This document shows positions 32,748-41,700 of a stretch of DNA of 64,000 nucleotides, piece after piece (within the stretch, counting starts at the first letter, position 1; each line of letters starts with the position of its first letter). Source of the stretch: Comamonadaceae bacterium. GTDB lineage: Bacteria > Pseudomonadota > Gammaproteobacteria > Burkholderiales > Burkholderiaceae_C. The notes beneath the pieces are model-generated. The model made no database searches. It was not told the DNA's origin and worked only from the letters and a program-made list of their open reading frames with translations. The stretch is from the NCBI GenBank assembly GCA_947476465.1, contig CANJQN010000003.1, positions 62,001 through 126,000 on the forward strand, read 5' to 3'. Both the position numbers and the translations under genes were made by a program.

Positions 32748-33775
32748 GATTCGCGCGAACCGAGCAGGCCGCGCGGCCTGAAAACCATCATCAGCACCAG
32801 CAGCAGGTAAGGCAGGATCGGCGCCACCTGGGACAAGGTCAGCTTCATCAGCGAATGCCCGCTTGCGCCCGCGGCCGCGAAACCCAATTGCGCCAGCAGG
32901 CTGCCCACCGAGTAGTCCAGCGCCACGGCGAAGGTCTGCACCACGCCGATCAGCAATGACGCCAGGAAGGCGCCGGCCAGCGAACCCATCCCGCCCACCA
33001 CCACCACCACGAAGATGATCGACCCCACGGTGGCCGCCATCGCCGGCTCGGTCAGGAAGGTGCTGCCGCCGATCACGCCGCCCAGGCCCGCCAGCCCCGC
33101 CCCGAAGCCGAACACCCCCATGAACACGCGGGGCACGTTATGGCCCAGGGTCTGCGCGATGTCGGGATGGGTGAGCGCGGCCTGGATCACCAGGCCGATG
33201 CGGGTGCGCGACAGCAGCAGCCACACCATCACCAGCATCACCAGGGCGACGAGCATCATGAAGCCGCGCGTGGCGGGAAACGGCGAGCACACCACCCGCA
33301 CTGCGGCGTCGGCAGCCGTGCATGCCGCGGCCGGCGCGGCGCCCCACATCACGCGCAAGCCTTCGACCGAGTGGTTGATCAGTGTGAAGGCCGGGCCGCG
33401 CAGCACCTCGGGCGGGCGAAACTCCACCGCGATGCGGCCCCACACCAGTTGCACCACCTCGAACACCACATAGCTCAGACCGAAGGTCACCAGCAGTTCG
33501 GCCACCTGGCCCCAGGGGTGTACCTTGCGCAGGCACAGTCGCTCGAACAGCGCCCCGAGCAGGCCCACGGCCAACGGCGCCAGCACCAGCGCTGGCCAGA
33601 AGCCCACTGAGCGGGCAATGCCGTAGCCCAGGTAGGCGCCCAGCATGTAGAAGCTGGCGTGCGCGAAATTGAGCACGCCCATCATGCTGAAGATCAGCGT
33701 CAGCCCGGAGCTGAGCATGAACAGCAACAGCCCGTAGCTGACGCCGTTCAGGAGCGAGATGGTCAGGAACTCCAT
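32744..33775 (-). CDS. livH: Branched-chain amino acid-type ABC permease, LivH
   Basis: The protein has 343 residues with eight or nine membrane spans. Family blocks are FSMMGVLNFAHASFYMLGAYL (as sub-blocks), ALVLAPLAVGLLGALFERL, and the EAA-like region GHNVPRVFMGVFGFGAGLAG. A loop at about 135-165 (AAPAAACTAADAAVRVVCSP) is longer and more Ala/Cys-rich than in E. coli LivH. It pairs with LivM in the inner membrane. The start is 68 bp from the binding-protein gene. Confidence 0.93.
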   Translation of the reverse strand: MEFLTISLLNGVSYGLLLFMLSSGLTLIFSMMGVLNFAHASFYMLGAYLGYGIARSVGFWPALVLAPLAVGLLGALFERLCLRKVHPWGQVAELLVTFGLSYVVFEVVQLVWGRIAVEFRPPEVLRGPAFTLINHSVEGLRVMWGAAPAAACTAADAAVRVVCSPFPATRGFMMLVALVMLVMVWLLLSRTRIGLVIQAALTHPDIAQTLGHNVPRVFMGVFGFGAGLAGLGGVIGGSTFLTEPAMAATVGSIIFVVVVVGGMGSLAGAFLASLLIGVVQTFAVALDYSVGSLLAQLGFAAAGASGHSLMKLTLSQVAPILPYLLLVLMMVFRPRGLLGSRES

Positions 33776-33843
33776 TCAGTGCATCGTCGGCCGGCGCCGT
33801 GCCCGGGAACCCTCTTCGGCTTCTTCGGCAGCCGGCTTGTGCC

Positions 33844-35274
33844 TCACCCAGCAGGCCGCTTCATCTGGCAGCTGGTGGGCGTGCTGGAGATGTAGTTGGG
33901 ATACTCCTTCAGGGGCACCAGGGTCATGCCGGTGTTCTCGGGGCTGTAGGGGTTCTTGCCGCCGGCCTTTTGCCAGACGGACATGTACAGCGGCTGCTGC
34001 AGCTGGTGATCTGTCTTGCGCATCTCGATTTCGGTGTTGCTGGTGCGCACCTTCAGGCCTTCGAGCGCCGCGGCCACCTTCACCGGGTCGGTCGACTTGG
34101 CCTTGGCCATCGCATTGCCCAGCATGTCGAAGACGCGGGCAGCGGCGAAGTGGTACAGGTCGTCGTTGTTGCGCTGCTTGAACTCGGCCATCCACTGCTG
34201 CCACTGGCCGCCCATGTTGTAGTGGAAGTTGGCGATCTGGTACACGCGGCCGTCGCCCGAGCTGCCCAGGGCGGTGGGCGTGCCGGTGACGCCGGTGTAG
34301 TAGGTGTAGAACTTTCCGTTGTAGCCGCCCTCCTGGGCGGCCTTGAGCAGCAGCGACAGATCCGAGCCCCAGTTGCCGGTGATCACGGTGTCGGCGCCCG
34401 AGGCGCGGATCTTGGCGATGTAAGGCGCGAAGTCGCGCACCTGGGCCAGCGGATGCAGGTCTTCGCCCACCACCTTCACGTCGGGGCGCTTGCGGGCCAG
34501 CGCTTCCTTGGCGTAGCGCACCACCTGGTGGCCGTGCGAGTAGTTCTGGTTGAGGAAATAGACGTTCTTGATGGCCGGCTGGTCCCGCATGAAGCTGGTC
34601 ATGGCCTCGACCTTCATCGAGGTGTCGGCGTCGAAGCGGAAATGCCAGAAGCTGCACTTGCCGTTGGTCAGGTCGGGGTCGACCGCGGCGTCGTTGAGGT
34701 AGATGACCTCCTTGCCGGGGTTGCGCTCGTTGTGCTTTTCAACCGCGTCGGCCAGCGCCAGCGCGACCGCGGAACCGTTCCCCTGGATGATGTAGCGCAC
34801 GCCCTGGTCGATCACGGCCTTGAGCGCGTTCAGGCTTTCGGCCGGACTGAGCTTGTTGTCGATGCCGGTCACCTCGAACTTCACGCCGGCGGCGTTGCCC
34901 GCGCCGCTGAATTTATCCGCCAGGAACTGGTAGCTGCGAAGCTGGTTCACGCCGACCGCGCCCAGCAGGCCGGACTGCGCGTCGATGCGAACGATCTTGA
35001 CCACCTGGCCCGCCAGCGGGCCGGCTGGGGCGGGCCGCGCCGCGGGCGCCGCCGCTGCACGGGCCGCAGGCGCCGGGCGTGCTGCCGGTGCTGCCGCCGC
35101 CGGGCGTGCGGCCGGTGCTGCTGCCGCCGGGCGTGCGGCCGGTGCTGCTGCCGCCGGGCGTGCGGCCGGTGCTGCGGCGCTGGCGGCTGGGCGGGCCGGC
35201 GCGGCCTGCCCGAACGCGAGCCCCGTGAAAACCATCAGGCCCAGGGCCGTGAACTGCTTCGTCGCGACTTTCAT
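33844..35274 (-). CDS. ABC transporter periplasmic binding protein (Leu/Ile/Val-type) with Pro/Ala repeat linker
   Basis: The protein has 476 residues from ATG 35274 (AAAGGAG upstream). The signal peptide covers about 1-22 (ending LAFGQ). Residues 23-88 are a Pro/Ala/Arg linker made largely of PAARPAAAA repeats; about 385 residues of type I periplasmic binding fold follow (VVKIVRIDAQSGLLGAVGVN, GADTVITGNWGSDLSLLLKA). The binding-fold part is a normal length for LivK-like proteins, so the linker is an insertion. The fold is that of a branched-chain amino acid or related receptor; the ligand pocket cannot be read by eye. It is first in the liv operon. Confidence 0.9.
   Translation of the reverse strand: MKVATKQFTALGLMVFTGLAFGQAAPARPAASAAAPAARPAAAAPAARPAAAAPAARPAAAAPAARPAPAARAAAAPAARPAPAGPLAGQVVKIVRIDAQSGLLGAVGVNQLRSYQFLADKFSGAGNAAGVKFEVTGIDNKLSPAESLNALKAVIDQGVRYIIQGNGSAVALALADAVEKHNERNPGKEVIYLNDAAVDPDLTNGKCSFWHFRFDADTSMKVEAMTSFMRDQPAIKNVYFLNQNYSHGHQVVRYAKEALARKRPDVKVVGEDLHPLAQVRDFAPYIAKIRASGADTVITGNWGSDLSLLLKAAQEGGYNGKFYTYYTGVTGTPTALGSSGDGRVYQIANFHYNMGGQWQQWMAEFKQRNNDDLYHFAAARVFDMLGNAMAKAKSTDPVKVAAALEGLKVRTSNTEIEMRKTDHQLQQPLYMSVWQKAGGKNPYSPENTGMTLVPLKEYPNYISSTPTSCQMKRPAG
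35097..35177. repeat. 27-bp tandem repeat (three units) in the binding-protein linker
   Basis: The unit CCGCCGGGCGTGCGGCCGGT plus GCTGCTG occurs at 35097-35123, 35124-35150 and 35151-35177 (last copy with one mismatch), and a degenerate copy lies just before. Each unit encodes nine residues on the minus strand, so copy-number changes keep the frame. This is the type of array expected to vary between strains. Confidence 0.85.
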
Positions 35275-35370
35275 GGCGTCTCCTTTGAGGATGCGGTGAG
35301 CCTCAGCGTACGGGATTTGCCTTCACATCTGCTCAGGGAATGCCCGTAAGCCGTATGCCCTGGCCTGCCG

Positions 35371-36999
35371 TTACGCCGTCGGCAGCTTGTAGTCCTTGAG
35401 TTGTTCGCGCAGCCGGGTCTTGAGCATCTTGCCGGTGGCGCCCAGCGGAATCGCATCAAGAAACACCACGTCGTCGGGCACCTGCCACTTGGCGGTCTTG
35501 GACTCGTAGAAGGCCAGCAGCTCCTCGCGCGTGACCTGCGCGCCGGGGCGCTTGACCACCACCAGCAGGGGCCGCTCATCCCACTTGGGATGCTTCATGC
35601 CGACGCAGGCGGCCATCTGCACCGCAGGGTGTCCCATGGCGATGTTCTCGATGTCGATCGAGCTGATCCACTCGCCGCCCGACTTGATCACGTCCTTGCT
35701 GCGGTCGGTGATCTGCATGAAGCCGTCGGCGTCGATGGTGGCGACATCGCCGGTAGGAAACCACCCATCCACCAACGGCGGCGGCCCGTCGGCCTTGTAG
35801 TAGTCCTTGACGATCCAGGGCCCGCGCACCTGCAGGTCGCCGTAGGTCTTGCCGTCCCAGGGCAGCTCTTTTCCGTCTTCGCCGACGATGCGCATGTCGA
35901 CCCCGAAGATGGCCCGGCCCTGCTTCATGCGGATCTTCATCTGGTCTTCAGGTGGCAGCTGCAGCTGCTTGTTCTTGAGCGTGCACAGCGTGCCCAGCGG
36001 GCTCATCTCGGTCATGCCCCAGGCGTGCAGCACCTCCACGCCGTATTTGTCGCGGAAGGCGTCGATCATGGCCGGCGGGCAGGCCGAGCCGCCGATCACC
36101 GTACGGCGCAGCGAGGAGAACTTGAGCTCGTTGGGCCCCATGTGCGCCAGCAGCATCTGCCAGACGGTGGGCACGCCGGCGGCGTAGGTGACCCGTTCGC
36201 CCTCGATCAGTTCATAGACCGACTTGCCGTCCAGCGCGCCGCCCGGGAACACCAGCTTGCAGCCGGTCAGCGCCGCCGAATACGGAATGCCCCAGGCGTT
36301 GACGTGGAACATGGGCACGACCGGCAGCACCGAGTCGCGCGCGGACATGCTCATCACGTCGGGCAGGGCCGCCGCATAGGCATGCAGCAGGGTCGAGCGA
36401 TGGCTGTAGAGCGCGGCCTTGGGGTGACCGGTGGTGCCGCTCGTGTAGCACATGCTGGAGGCCGAGTTTTCATCGAGCTGTGGCCAGACGTAGGTCGAGG
36501 GCTGCTTGCCGATCCAGTCTTCGTAGGCCACCAGGTTGGGGATGCCGGTGTCGGCGGGCAGTTTGCCGGCGTCGCACAGCATCACGTAGCGGGCGATGGT
36601 GGGGCAGCGGGCGTGAACGGCCTGCACCAGTGGCAGGAAGGTGGCGTCAAAGCACAGCAGCCGGTCTTGCGCGTGGCCGGCGATCCAGGCGATCTGGTCC
36701 GGATGCAGGCGCGGGTTGATGGTGTGCAGCACCCGGCCCGAGCCGGAAACGCCGAAGTAGAGCTCCAGGTGGCGGTAGCCGTTCCAGGCCAGGGTGGCCA
36801 CCCGTTCACTGGGGCCGAGCTTTTCGGCGTCGAGCGCGTTGGCGACCTGCCGCGCGCGCGTGGCAACACCGGCCCAGGTGTAGCGGTGCAGGTCTCCCTC
36901 GACCCGTCGCGACACGATCTCGCCGTCGCCATGGTGGCGCTCGGCAAAATCGATCAGGGATGAAATCAGCAGCGGTTGGTCCTGCATCAAGCCGAGCAT
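35371..36999 (-). CDS. AMP-dependent fatty-acyl-CoA ligase (acyl-CoA synthetase)
   Basis: The protein has 542 residues from ATG 36999 with GGAG upstream. The P-loop motif [19 protein letters not shown], the adenine/adenylate motif [30 protein letters not shown] and [14 protein letters not shown] (with catalytic Lys region [11 protein letters not shown]) place it among medium/long-chain fatty-acid ligases. It activates a carboxylic acid using ATP and CoA. It lies 96 bp upstream of the liv operon and faces the same way; whether they are co-transcribed is not clear. The 3' gap (35275-35370) shows no obvious terminator. Confidence 0.93.
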   Translation of the reverse strand: MLGLMQDQPLLISSLIDFAERHHGDGEIVSRRVEGDLHRYTWAGVATRARQVANALDAEKLGPSERVATLAWNGYRHLELYFGVSGSGRVLHTINPRLHPDQIAWIAGHAQDRLLCFDATFLPLVQAVHARCPTIARYVMLCDAGKLPADTGIPNLVAYEDWIGKQPSTYVWPQLDENSASSMCYTSGTTGHPKAALYSHRSTLLHAYAAALPDVMSMSARDSVLPVVPMFHVNAWGIPYSAALTGCKLVFPGGALDGKSVYELIEGERVTYAAGVPTVWQMLLAHMGPNELKFSSLRRTVIGGSACPPAMIDAFRDKYGVEVLHAWGMTEMSPLGTLCTLKNKQLQLPPEDQMKIRMKQGRAIFGVDMRIVGEDGKELPWDGKTYGDLQVRGPWIVKDYYKADGPPPLVDGWFPTGDVATIDADGFMQITDRSKDVIKSGGEWISSIDIENIAMGHPAVQMAACVGMKHPKWDERPLLVVVKRPGAQVTREELLAFYESKTAKWQVPDDVVFLDAIPLGATGKMLKTRLREQLKDYKLPTA

Positions 37000-37115
37000 G
37001 TCGTCTCCAGTCGTTGTCGTGAGTGGTGTCCAGTATGGGCCAGGCCGCACCTGCGCGCGACCGAGGAAATTCCCTCATTCGCGCGCGTGCGGCGTGGCTG
37101 CGGGACAATCGCCCG

Positions 37116-38624
37116 ATGAATGCCATTCTTGCCTCGCCCGCCGACCCCACGGTCGACCTGGGCCTGCGCTGGCGGCCGGGCTTTGCCAGCCTGGGCCCCG
37201 CCTTCCACACCGAGCTTCGACCCACGCCCTTGCCCGCCCCCTACCTGGTGGGGCTGAGCACGCCGTTGGCCGGTGAACTGGGTTTCTCGGCCGACGCGTT
37301 GCAGGCGCCCGAGGCGCTCGATGCTTTCACCGGCAACCGCCTGCTGGCGGGCAGCCGTCCGCTGGCCACGGTCTACAGCGGCCACCAGTTCGGCGTGTGG
37401 GCAGGCCAGTTGGGCGACGGCCGGGCCATTTTGCTGGGCGAGGCCCATACACCGGCGGGCAGCCACGAGATCCAGCTCAAGGGCGCCGGCCGCACGCCCT
37501 ACTCGCGCATGGGCGACGGCCGGGCCGTGCTTCGGTCGAGCATTCGGGAGTTCTTGTGCTCCGAGGCCATGCACGCGCTGGGAATCCCCACCACCCGCGC
37601 GCTGATGGTCACCGGCTCGGACGCCCCCGTGCGCAGGGAAGAGGTCGAGACTTCGGCTGTGGTGACGCGGGTGGCGCCCAGCTTCATCCGCTTCGGACAC
37701 TTCGAGCATTTTTCCTCGCGGGGTCAAGAAGATGAGTTGCGCGCCCTGGCCGACTTCGTCATCGAGCGCTTCTACCCCGAGGTGCGCGCCAGCGAGCGGC
37801 TGGGCGGCAACCCCTACGCCAACCTCCTGGAGCAGGTGAGCGAGCGCACCGCCGCCATGGTGGCGCAGTGGCAGGCCGTGGGCTTTTGCCACGGTGTCAT
37901 GAACACGGACAACATGAGCATCCTGGGCCTGACCATCGACTATGGTCCGTTCCAGTTCCTCGACGCATTCGACCCCGGCCACATCTGCAACCACAGCGAC
38001 CATGAAGGCCGCTATGCCTTCAACCGCCAGCCCAACATCGCCTACTGGAACCTGTTTTGCCTGGCCCAAGCGCTGCTGCCGCTGATCGGCGAGCAGGATC
38101 TGGCGCTGGCCGCGCTGGAGCCCTACAAGACGGTGTTTCCGCAGCAGCTGCTGTCACGCATGGGCGCCAAGCTGGGCCTGGCGCAGGCGGTCGAAGCCGA
38201 CCGCCTGCTGGTCGAGGGCGTACTCAAGCTGCTGGCCGAGGGCCGCATCGACTACACCATCTTCTGGCGCCGGCTGTCGCACCATGCGGCCGGCCAGTCG
38301 CCGGAACCGGTGCGCGACCTGTTCGCCGACCGCGCCGGCTTCGATGCCTGGGCGCTGGCCTGGCGTGAACGGCTGGCGCAGGAGCCGGGTGGCGTGGATG
38401 GCTCGGCCGGCGCGCGCATGCTGGCCGTCAACCCCAAGTACGTGCTGCGAAACCACCTGGGCGAGTTGGCGATCCGGCAAGCCCGGAACAAGGACTACGC
38501 CGGTGTGTCTGAACTGCTCGCCCTGCTGCAGTCGCCGTTCGCCGATCACCCGGCGCACGACGCGGCCTACGCCGGTTTCCCGCCCGACTGGGCCTCTTCC
38601 ATCGAGATCAGCTGCTCCTCATGA
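37116..38624 (+). CDS. selO: SelO/YdiU family protein AMPylase
   Basis: The protein has 502 residues from ATG 37116. The pseudokinase-like core includes [80 protein letters not shown] and [11 protein letters not shown], containing the reversed ATP-binding residues and metal ligands of SelO. The C-terminus ends ISCSS, the conserved Cys two residues from the end that is selenocysteine in eukaryotic SelO. These enzymes AMPylate proteins and protect against oxidative stress. The stop overlaps msrB. Confidence 0.95.
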   Translation: MNAILASPADPTVDLGLRWRPGFASLGPAFHTELRPTPLPAPYLVGLSTPLAGELGFSADALQAPEALDAFTGNRLLAGSRPLATVYSGHQFGVWAGQLGDGRAILLGEAHTPAGSHEIQLKGAGRTPYSRMGDGRAVLRSSIREFLCSEAMHALGIPTTRALMVTGSDAPVRREEVETSAVVTRVAPSFIRFGHFEHFSSRGQEDELRALADFVIERFYPEVRASERLGGNPYANLLEQVSERTAAMVAQWQAVGFCHGVMNTDNMSILGLTIDYGPFQFLDAFDPGHICNHSDHEGRYAFNRQPNIAYWNLFCLAQALLPLIGEQDLALAALEPYKTVFPQQLLSRMGAKLGLAQAVEADRLLVEGVLKLLAEGRIDYTIFWRRLSHHAAGQSPEPVRDLFADRAGFDAWALAWRERLAQEPGGVDGSAGARMLAVNPKYVLRNHLGELAIRQARNKDYAGVSELLALLQSPFADHPAHDAAYAGFPPDWASSIEISCSS

Positions 38625-39031
38625 CCTATCCCATCCAAAAGACCGACGCAGAGTGGCAAGCCCTACTCGCCGCCAAGGGCGCCGAGCCGCGCGCCTTCGA
38701 CGTCAGCCGCCATGCCGCCACCGAGCGGCCCTTCACCGGCAAGTACGAGCAAGTCTGGGCCGACGGCAGCTACCACTGCATCTGCTGCGGCAACAAGCTG
38801 TTCGACGCGAACACCAAGTTTGACGCCGGCTGCGGCTGGCCCAGCTTCTCGCTGGCAGTGCCCGGCGCGATCCGGGACATCACCGACGCCAGCCACGGCA
38901 TGATGCGCACCGAGACCGTGTGTGCACAATGCGGGGCGCACCTGGGGCATGTGTTCCCCGACGGCCCCACGCCCACCGGCCTGCGCTATTGCATGAACTC
39001 CGCCTCCCTTGATTTCACCCCCGACGCATGA
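38621..39031 (+). CDS. msrB: Peptide-methionine (R)-S-oxide reductase MsrB
   Basis: The protein has 136 residues; ATG 38621 overlaps the selO stop. The zinc site is formed by CICC near residue 50 and CAQC near 99. The active-site Cys is in [12 protein letters not shown], and [10 protein letters not shown] and GCGWPSF are family motifs. It reduces methionine-R-sulfoxide in proteins. Coupling with selO supports a shared oxidative-stress function. Confidence 0.96.
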   Translation: MTYPIQKTDAEWQALLAAKGAEPRAFDVSRHAATERPFTGKYEQVWADGSYHCICCGNKLFDANTKFDAGCGWPSFSLAVPGAIRDITDASHGMMRTETVCAQCGAHLGHVFPDGPTPTGLRYCMNSASLDFTPDA

Positions 39032-39582
39032 AGCTGCTGCTCGACTTTTTCCCCATCATCCTGTTCTTCGTGACCTTCAAGGTCGCGGGCATCTACTGGG
39101 CCACCGGCGTGGCGATCATCGCCACCGTGCTGCAGATTGCCTGGCTGCGCTTTCGCACCGGCAAGGTCGAAGTGATGCAGTGGCTCAGCCTGGGCGTGAT
39201 CGTCGTGTTCGGCGGCGCCACGCTGCTGGCCCACAGCGAGACTTTCATCAAATGGAAACCCACGGTGCTGTACTGGCTGATGGGCGGCGCGCTGGTGGTG
39301 GGCCAGCTGTTCTTCAAGCGCAACCTGCTCAAGTCCTTGATGGGCGCCCAGATCGAGCTGCCCGAGGCCGGCTGGCGCGTCATGCTGCACAGCTGGACGG
39401 CCTTCCTGCTGCTCATGGGTGTACTCAACCTGTGGGTGGCCTACACCTTCGACACCGACACCTGGGTGAACTTCAAGCTCTTCGGCGGGCTCGGCCTGAT
39501 GGCCGTGTTCGTGATCGGCCAGGCGCTCTGGATGAGCCGCTACATCAAGACCGACGCGGCTTCGGCGGATCGGCAGCCATGA
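39028..39582 (+). CDS. yciB: YciB/IspZ inner-membrane intracellular septation protein A
   Basis: The protein has 184 residues with five or six membrane spans. The family N-terminus [18 protein letters not shown] and the segments [20 protein letters not shown] and [12 protein letters not shown] are distinctive. YciB takes part in cell-envelope and septum synthesis, although its exact activity is unknown. It overlaps msrB (ATGA) and bolA. Confidence 0.95.
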   Translation: MKLLLDFFPIILFFVTFKVAGIYWATGVAIIATVLQIAWLRFRTGKVEVMQWLSLGVIVVFGGATLLAHSETFIKWKPTVLYWLMGGALVVGQLFFKRNLLKSLMGAQIELPEAGWRVMLHSWTAFLLLMGVLNLWVAYTFDTDTWVNFKLFGGLGLMAVFVIGQALWMSRYIKTDAASADRQP

Positions 39583-39848
39583 GCGGTACAGGCATCACGG
39601 CCCAGGCACTGCATGAATGCTTGGCCGAGGCGCTCGCGCCGACCAGGCTGGAGGTGCTCGACGAGAGCGCGGCCCACGCCGGCCATGCCGGCTCCGATGG
39701 CACCGGCTCAGGTACCCATTTTCGTGTCCGCATCGCCGCCCCGGTCTTTACGGGCAAACCCAAAGTAGCGCAGCATCGCCTTGTGTATGATGCGCTGCGC
39801 GACTTTCTCGCCCGTGGGCTCCATGCCCTGGCGATAGAGATCGTCTGA
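39579..39848 (+). CDS. bolA: BolA family protein
   Basis: The protein has 89 residues; ATG 39579 overlaps the yciB stop. The fold signature is LEVLDESAAHAGHAG, then HFRVRIAAPVFTGKPKVAQH and RLVYDALRDFL, with the conserved His at the end of the second block. An insertion of four Gly/Ser/Thr residues (GSDGTGSG) lengthens the central loop. BolA proteins work with monothiol glutaredoxins in iron-sulfur trafficking and affect cell shape. Confidence 0.93.
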   Translation: MSGTGITAQALHECLAEALAPTRLEVLDESAAHAGHAGSDGTGSGTHFRVRIAAPVFTGKPKVAQHRLVYDALRDFLARGLHALAIEIV

Positions 39849-39882
39849 TTCTTCTTTCGGACCCGCAGGAAACGACCCTCCC

Positions 39883-40662
39883 ATGAAAAAGCACCTTGTC
39901 GCGGCCCTGGCTGCCGCCGCCGTTTGCGCCACCTTGCCCGCCTTCGCGCAGAACATCGCCATCGTCAACGGCCAAGCGGTGCCCAAGGCCCGCGCCGACG
40001 CCCTGGCCGCCCAGGTCGCCCGCAGCGGCCGACCGGTCACGCCCGAGATGGCCGGCCAGATCCGCGAGGAAGTCATCGCCCGCGAAATCTTCGTGCAGGA
40101 AGCCCAGCGCCGCGGCATCGACGCCGGCGACGAATACAAAAGCCAGATGGAGCTGGCCCGCCAGACCATCCTGATCCGCGAGTTGTTCGCCGACGTGCAA
40201 AAGAAAGAGCCCGTCACCGACGAGGAAGTCAAGGCCGAATACGACAAGTTCGTCGCGGCCAACAGCGGCAAGGAATACCGCGCCCGCCACATCCTGGTGC
40301 CCACCGAGGCCGAAGCCAAGGCCATCGTCGCCAACCTGAAAAAGGGCGGCAAGTTCGATGAAATCGCCAAGAAGCAGTCCAAGGACCCGGGCTCGGGCGC
40401 CAACGGCGGCGACCTTGATTGGGCCACGGCCGACAACTACGTTCCCGAGTTCTCCTCGGCCATGATCAAGCTGACCAAGGGCCAGCTCACCGAGACCCCG
40501 GTCAAGACCCAGTTCGGTTTTCACGTGATCCGCCTGGACGACACGCGCGAAGCCAAGCTGCCGCCCTTTGAGCAGGTCAAGCCGCAGATTTCGCAGCAGC
40601 TGCAGCAGCAAAAGCTGACCAAGTTCCAGGACGCCCTGCGGTCCAAGGCGAAGGTCGAGTAA
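39883..40662 (+). CDS. Periplasmic parvulin-type peptidyl-prolyl cis-trans isomerase
   Basis: The protein has 259 residues. The Sec signal covers about 1-22 (ending AFAQN). A SurA-like N-terminal helical region (about 25-125) is followed by one rotamase domain (about 130-222) with RARHILVPTEAEAKAIV, GSGANGGDLDW and TQFGFHVIRLDD. The C-terminus is a Gln-rich helix. Catalytic residues of parvulins (two His and a Cys/Asp position) are at their expected motifs. It assists folding of exported proteins. It sits 34 bp after bolA and probably in the same operon. Confidence 0.94.
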   Translation: MKKHLVAALAAAAVCATLPAFAQNIAIVNGQAVPKARADALAAQVARSGRPVTPEMAGQIREEVIAREIFVQEAQRRGIDAGDEYKSQMELARQTILIRELFADVQKKEPVTDEEVKAEYDKFVAANSGKEYRARHILVPTEAEAKAIVANLKKGGKFDEIAKKQSKDPGSGANGGDLDWATADNYVPEFSSAMIKLTKGQLTETPVKTQFGFHVIRLDDTREAKLPPFEQVKPQISQQLQQQKLTKFQDALRSKAKVE

Positions 40663-40686
40663 GGCGGTTGGGGGGCACGCCGCCTG

Positions 40687-40716
40687 CGCTTACGCTTACG
40701 CTTACGCTTGCGCTTA
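40687..40716. repeat. Hexanucleotide tandem repeat CGCTTA
   Basis: Five units of six bases (CGCTTA x3, CGCTTG, CGCTTA) directly after the isomerase gene. Short, near-perfect and non-coding. Confidence 0.8.
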
Positions 40717-40740
40717 TGCCTTCAGTCCTGAATCACCCTT

Positions 40741-40803
40741 CCCGTTCGCCCTGAGCCTGTCGAAGGGTTTGCGCTAGGCTTCGACAAGCTCAGCCCGAAC
40801 GGG
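40741..40803. repeat. TTCGACAGGCTCAG-type palindromic repeat (REP-like)
   Basis: CCGTTCGCCCTGAGCCTGTC GAAGG is followed by a short loop and the inverted arm CTTCGACAAGCTCAGCCCGA ACGG. The stem is about 20 bp long. This is a REP-like element common between genes in Comamonadaceae and relatives; a second copy lies inside purL (48242-48315). It may act as a transcription terminator between two convergent genes. Confidence 0.8.
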
Positions 40804-40908
40804 TGTGAGCTCAGCCCGAACGGGTGTGAGCTCAGCCCGAACGGGTGTGAGCTCAGCCCGAACGGGTGTGAGCTCAGCCCGAACGGGTGTGAGCTCATCG
40901 ACGAACGG
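40803..40908. repeat. 21-bp tandem array derived from one arm of the REP-like element
   Basis: GTGTGAGCTCAGCCCGAACGG plus its 21-bp successors at 40803, 40824, 40845 and 40866 are perfect copies; a diverged fifth (40887-40908) ends the array. The unit contains the right arm (CTCAGCCCGAACGG) of the adjacent palindrome. Copy number is likely variable. Confidence 0.9.
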
Positions 40909-40917
40909 TCGGCTCGC

Positions 40918-41700
40918 TCATCGAAATACCCACGTCCCTCCAGCCACCGCCCCAATCAGCACCGGCTGGTGCAGCATGTACCAGGCCAGGCTCCACCGCC
41001 CCATCCAGGTCAGCGGTGAAGCGCCCCCCGGCAAGCCTCCCATGACCAGCGCCGGCCGCTGCCGCAGCAACCACTGCCCGGCCGCCATCCCCCACCACAC
41101 CACCCCCAGCCAGGGCACCAGCGGCACATAGTCCTCGGTGATCGGCTTTCTGCCGATCAGGCCCAGCCAGTTCCACCACGGCAGGTTCAGCACCTGCGGC
41201 GCCCAGCCGGCATCGTGGGCCCATTGCGCACCGAATTTCAGCCCTATCGCCAGCGCCCCGGCCAGCCATAGCCAGCGGCCCCAGCCGGCGGTCATCCGCA
41301 CGATGAGCAGCATCGCCGCGATGCCGTGCAGCACGCCGAAATAGATAAAGCTGTTGGGGAAAGCCAGGTACGAGCCCGCCGACACCAGCAGCGCGCAGCC
41401 CGCCACCTGACCCCAACGCCGCCAGAAGCGCGCCCACGTCTGCCCCTGCGCGACGGCAATCGCCTGCCCGAGCCCGGCGCACACGAGAAACAGGCTCACG
41501 ATGGCCGTGCGCTGGCCGGTCCAGAGCGGATCCCGGTAAAAATCCTGGCGCCACCAGCCGAACCAACTGAGGTCGAACGCGAAATGGAAGGCCGTCATCC
41601 AGACGATGGCCAGCCCGCGCAGGGCGTCGATGCGGTCGTAACGGGGTGCGGCGCGCGGGGGCATGGCCGCGACCCTACCCGATCCGACCGGCGCGCTCAT
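40918..41700 (-). CDS. DUF1624 / HGSNAT-like multi-spanning membrane protein
   Basis: The protein has 260 residues with about seven membrane spans. The N-terminal YDRIDALRGLAIVWMTAFHF carries the RxDxLRGxAxxxMxxFH pattern of the DUF1624 (heparan-alpha-glucosaminide N-acetyltransferase catalytic domain-like) family, where the His is thought catalytic in acetyl transfer across membranes. The bacterial role is unknown. The start overlaps the upstream membrane protein gene (ATGA). The end faces the tandem-repeat array. Confidence 0.85.
   Translation of the reverse strand: MSAPVGSGRVAAMPPRAAPRYDRIDALRGLAIVWMTAFHFAFDLSWFGWWRQDFYRDPLWTGQRTAIVSLFLVCAGLGQAIAVAQGQTWARFWRRWGQVAGCALLVSAGSYLAFPNSFIYFGVLHGIAAMLLIVRMTAGWGRWLWLAGALAIGLKFGAQWAHDAGWAPQVLNLPWWNWLGLIGRKPITEDYVPLVPWLGVVWWGMAAGQWLLRQRPALVMGGLPGGASPLTWMGRWSLAWYMLHQPVLIGAVAGGTWVFR

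Noticed and set aside
33799..35349. 516-codon open frame antisense to the ABC binding protein, and similar long antisense frames at 35401-36963, 48610-50190, 31419-32699 and 6793-8244
   Set aside because: They mirror well-recognised genes on the other strand, have His/Gln/Arg-rich composition typical of GC-rich shadows, and show no domains or ribosome sites.
39009..39578. Frame on the plus strand running through msrB/yciB before bolA
   Set aside because: It overlaps recognised yciB in another frame; only the last 90 codons (BolA) are real.
40803..40908. Tandem array as a possible CRISPR
   Set aside because: The 21-bp units are directly adjacent without spacers and derive from the neighbouring palindrome; no cas genes are present.
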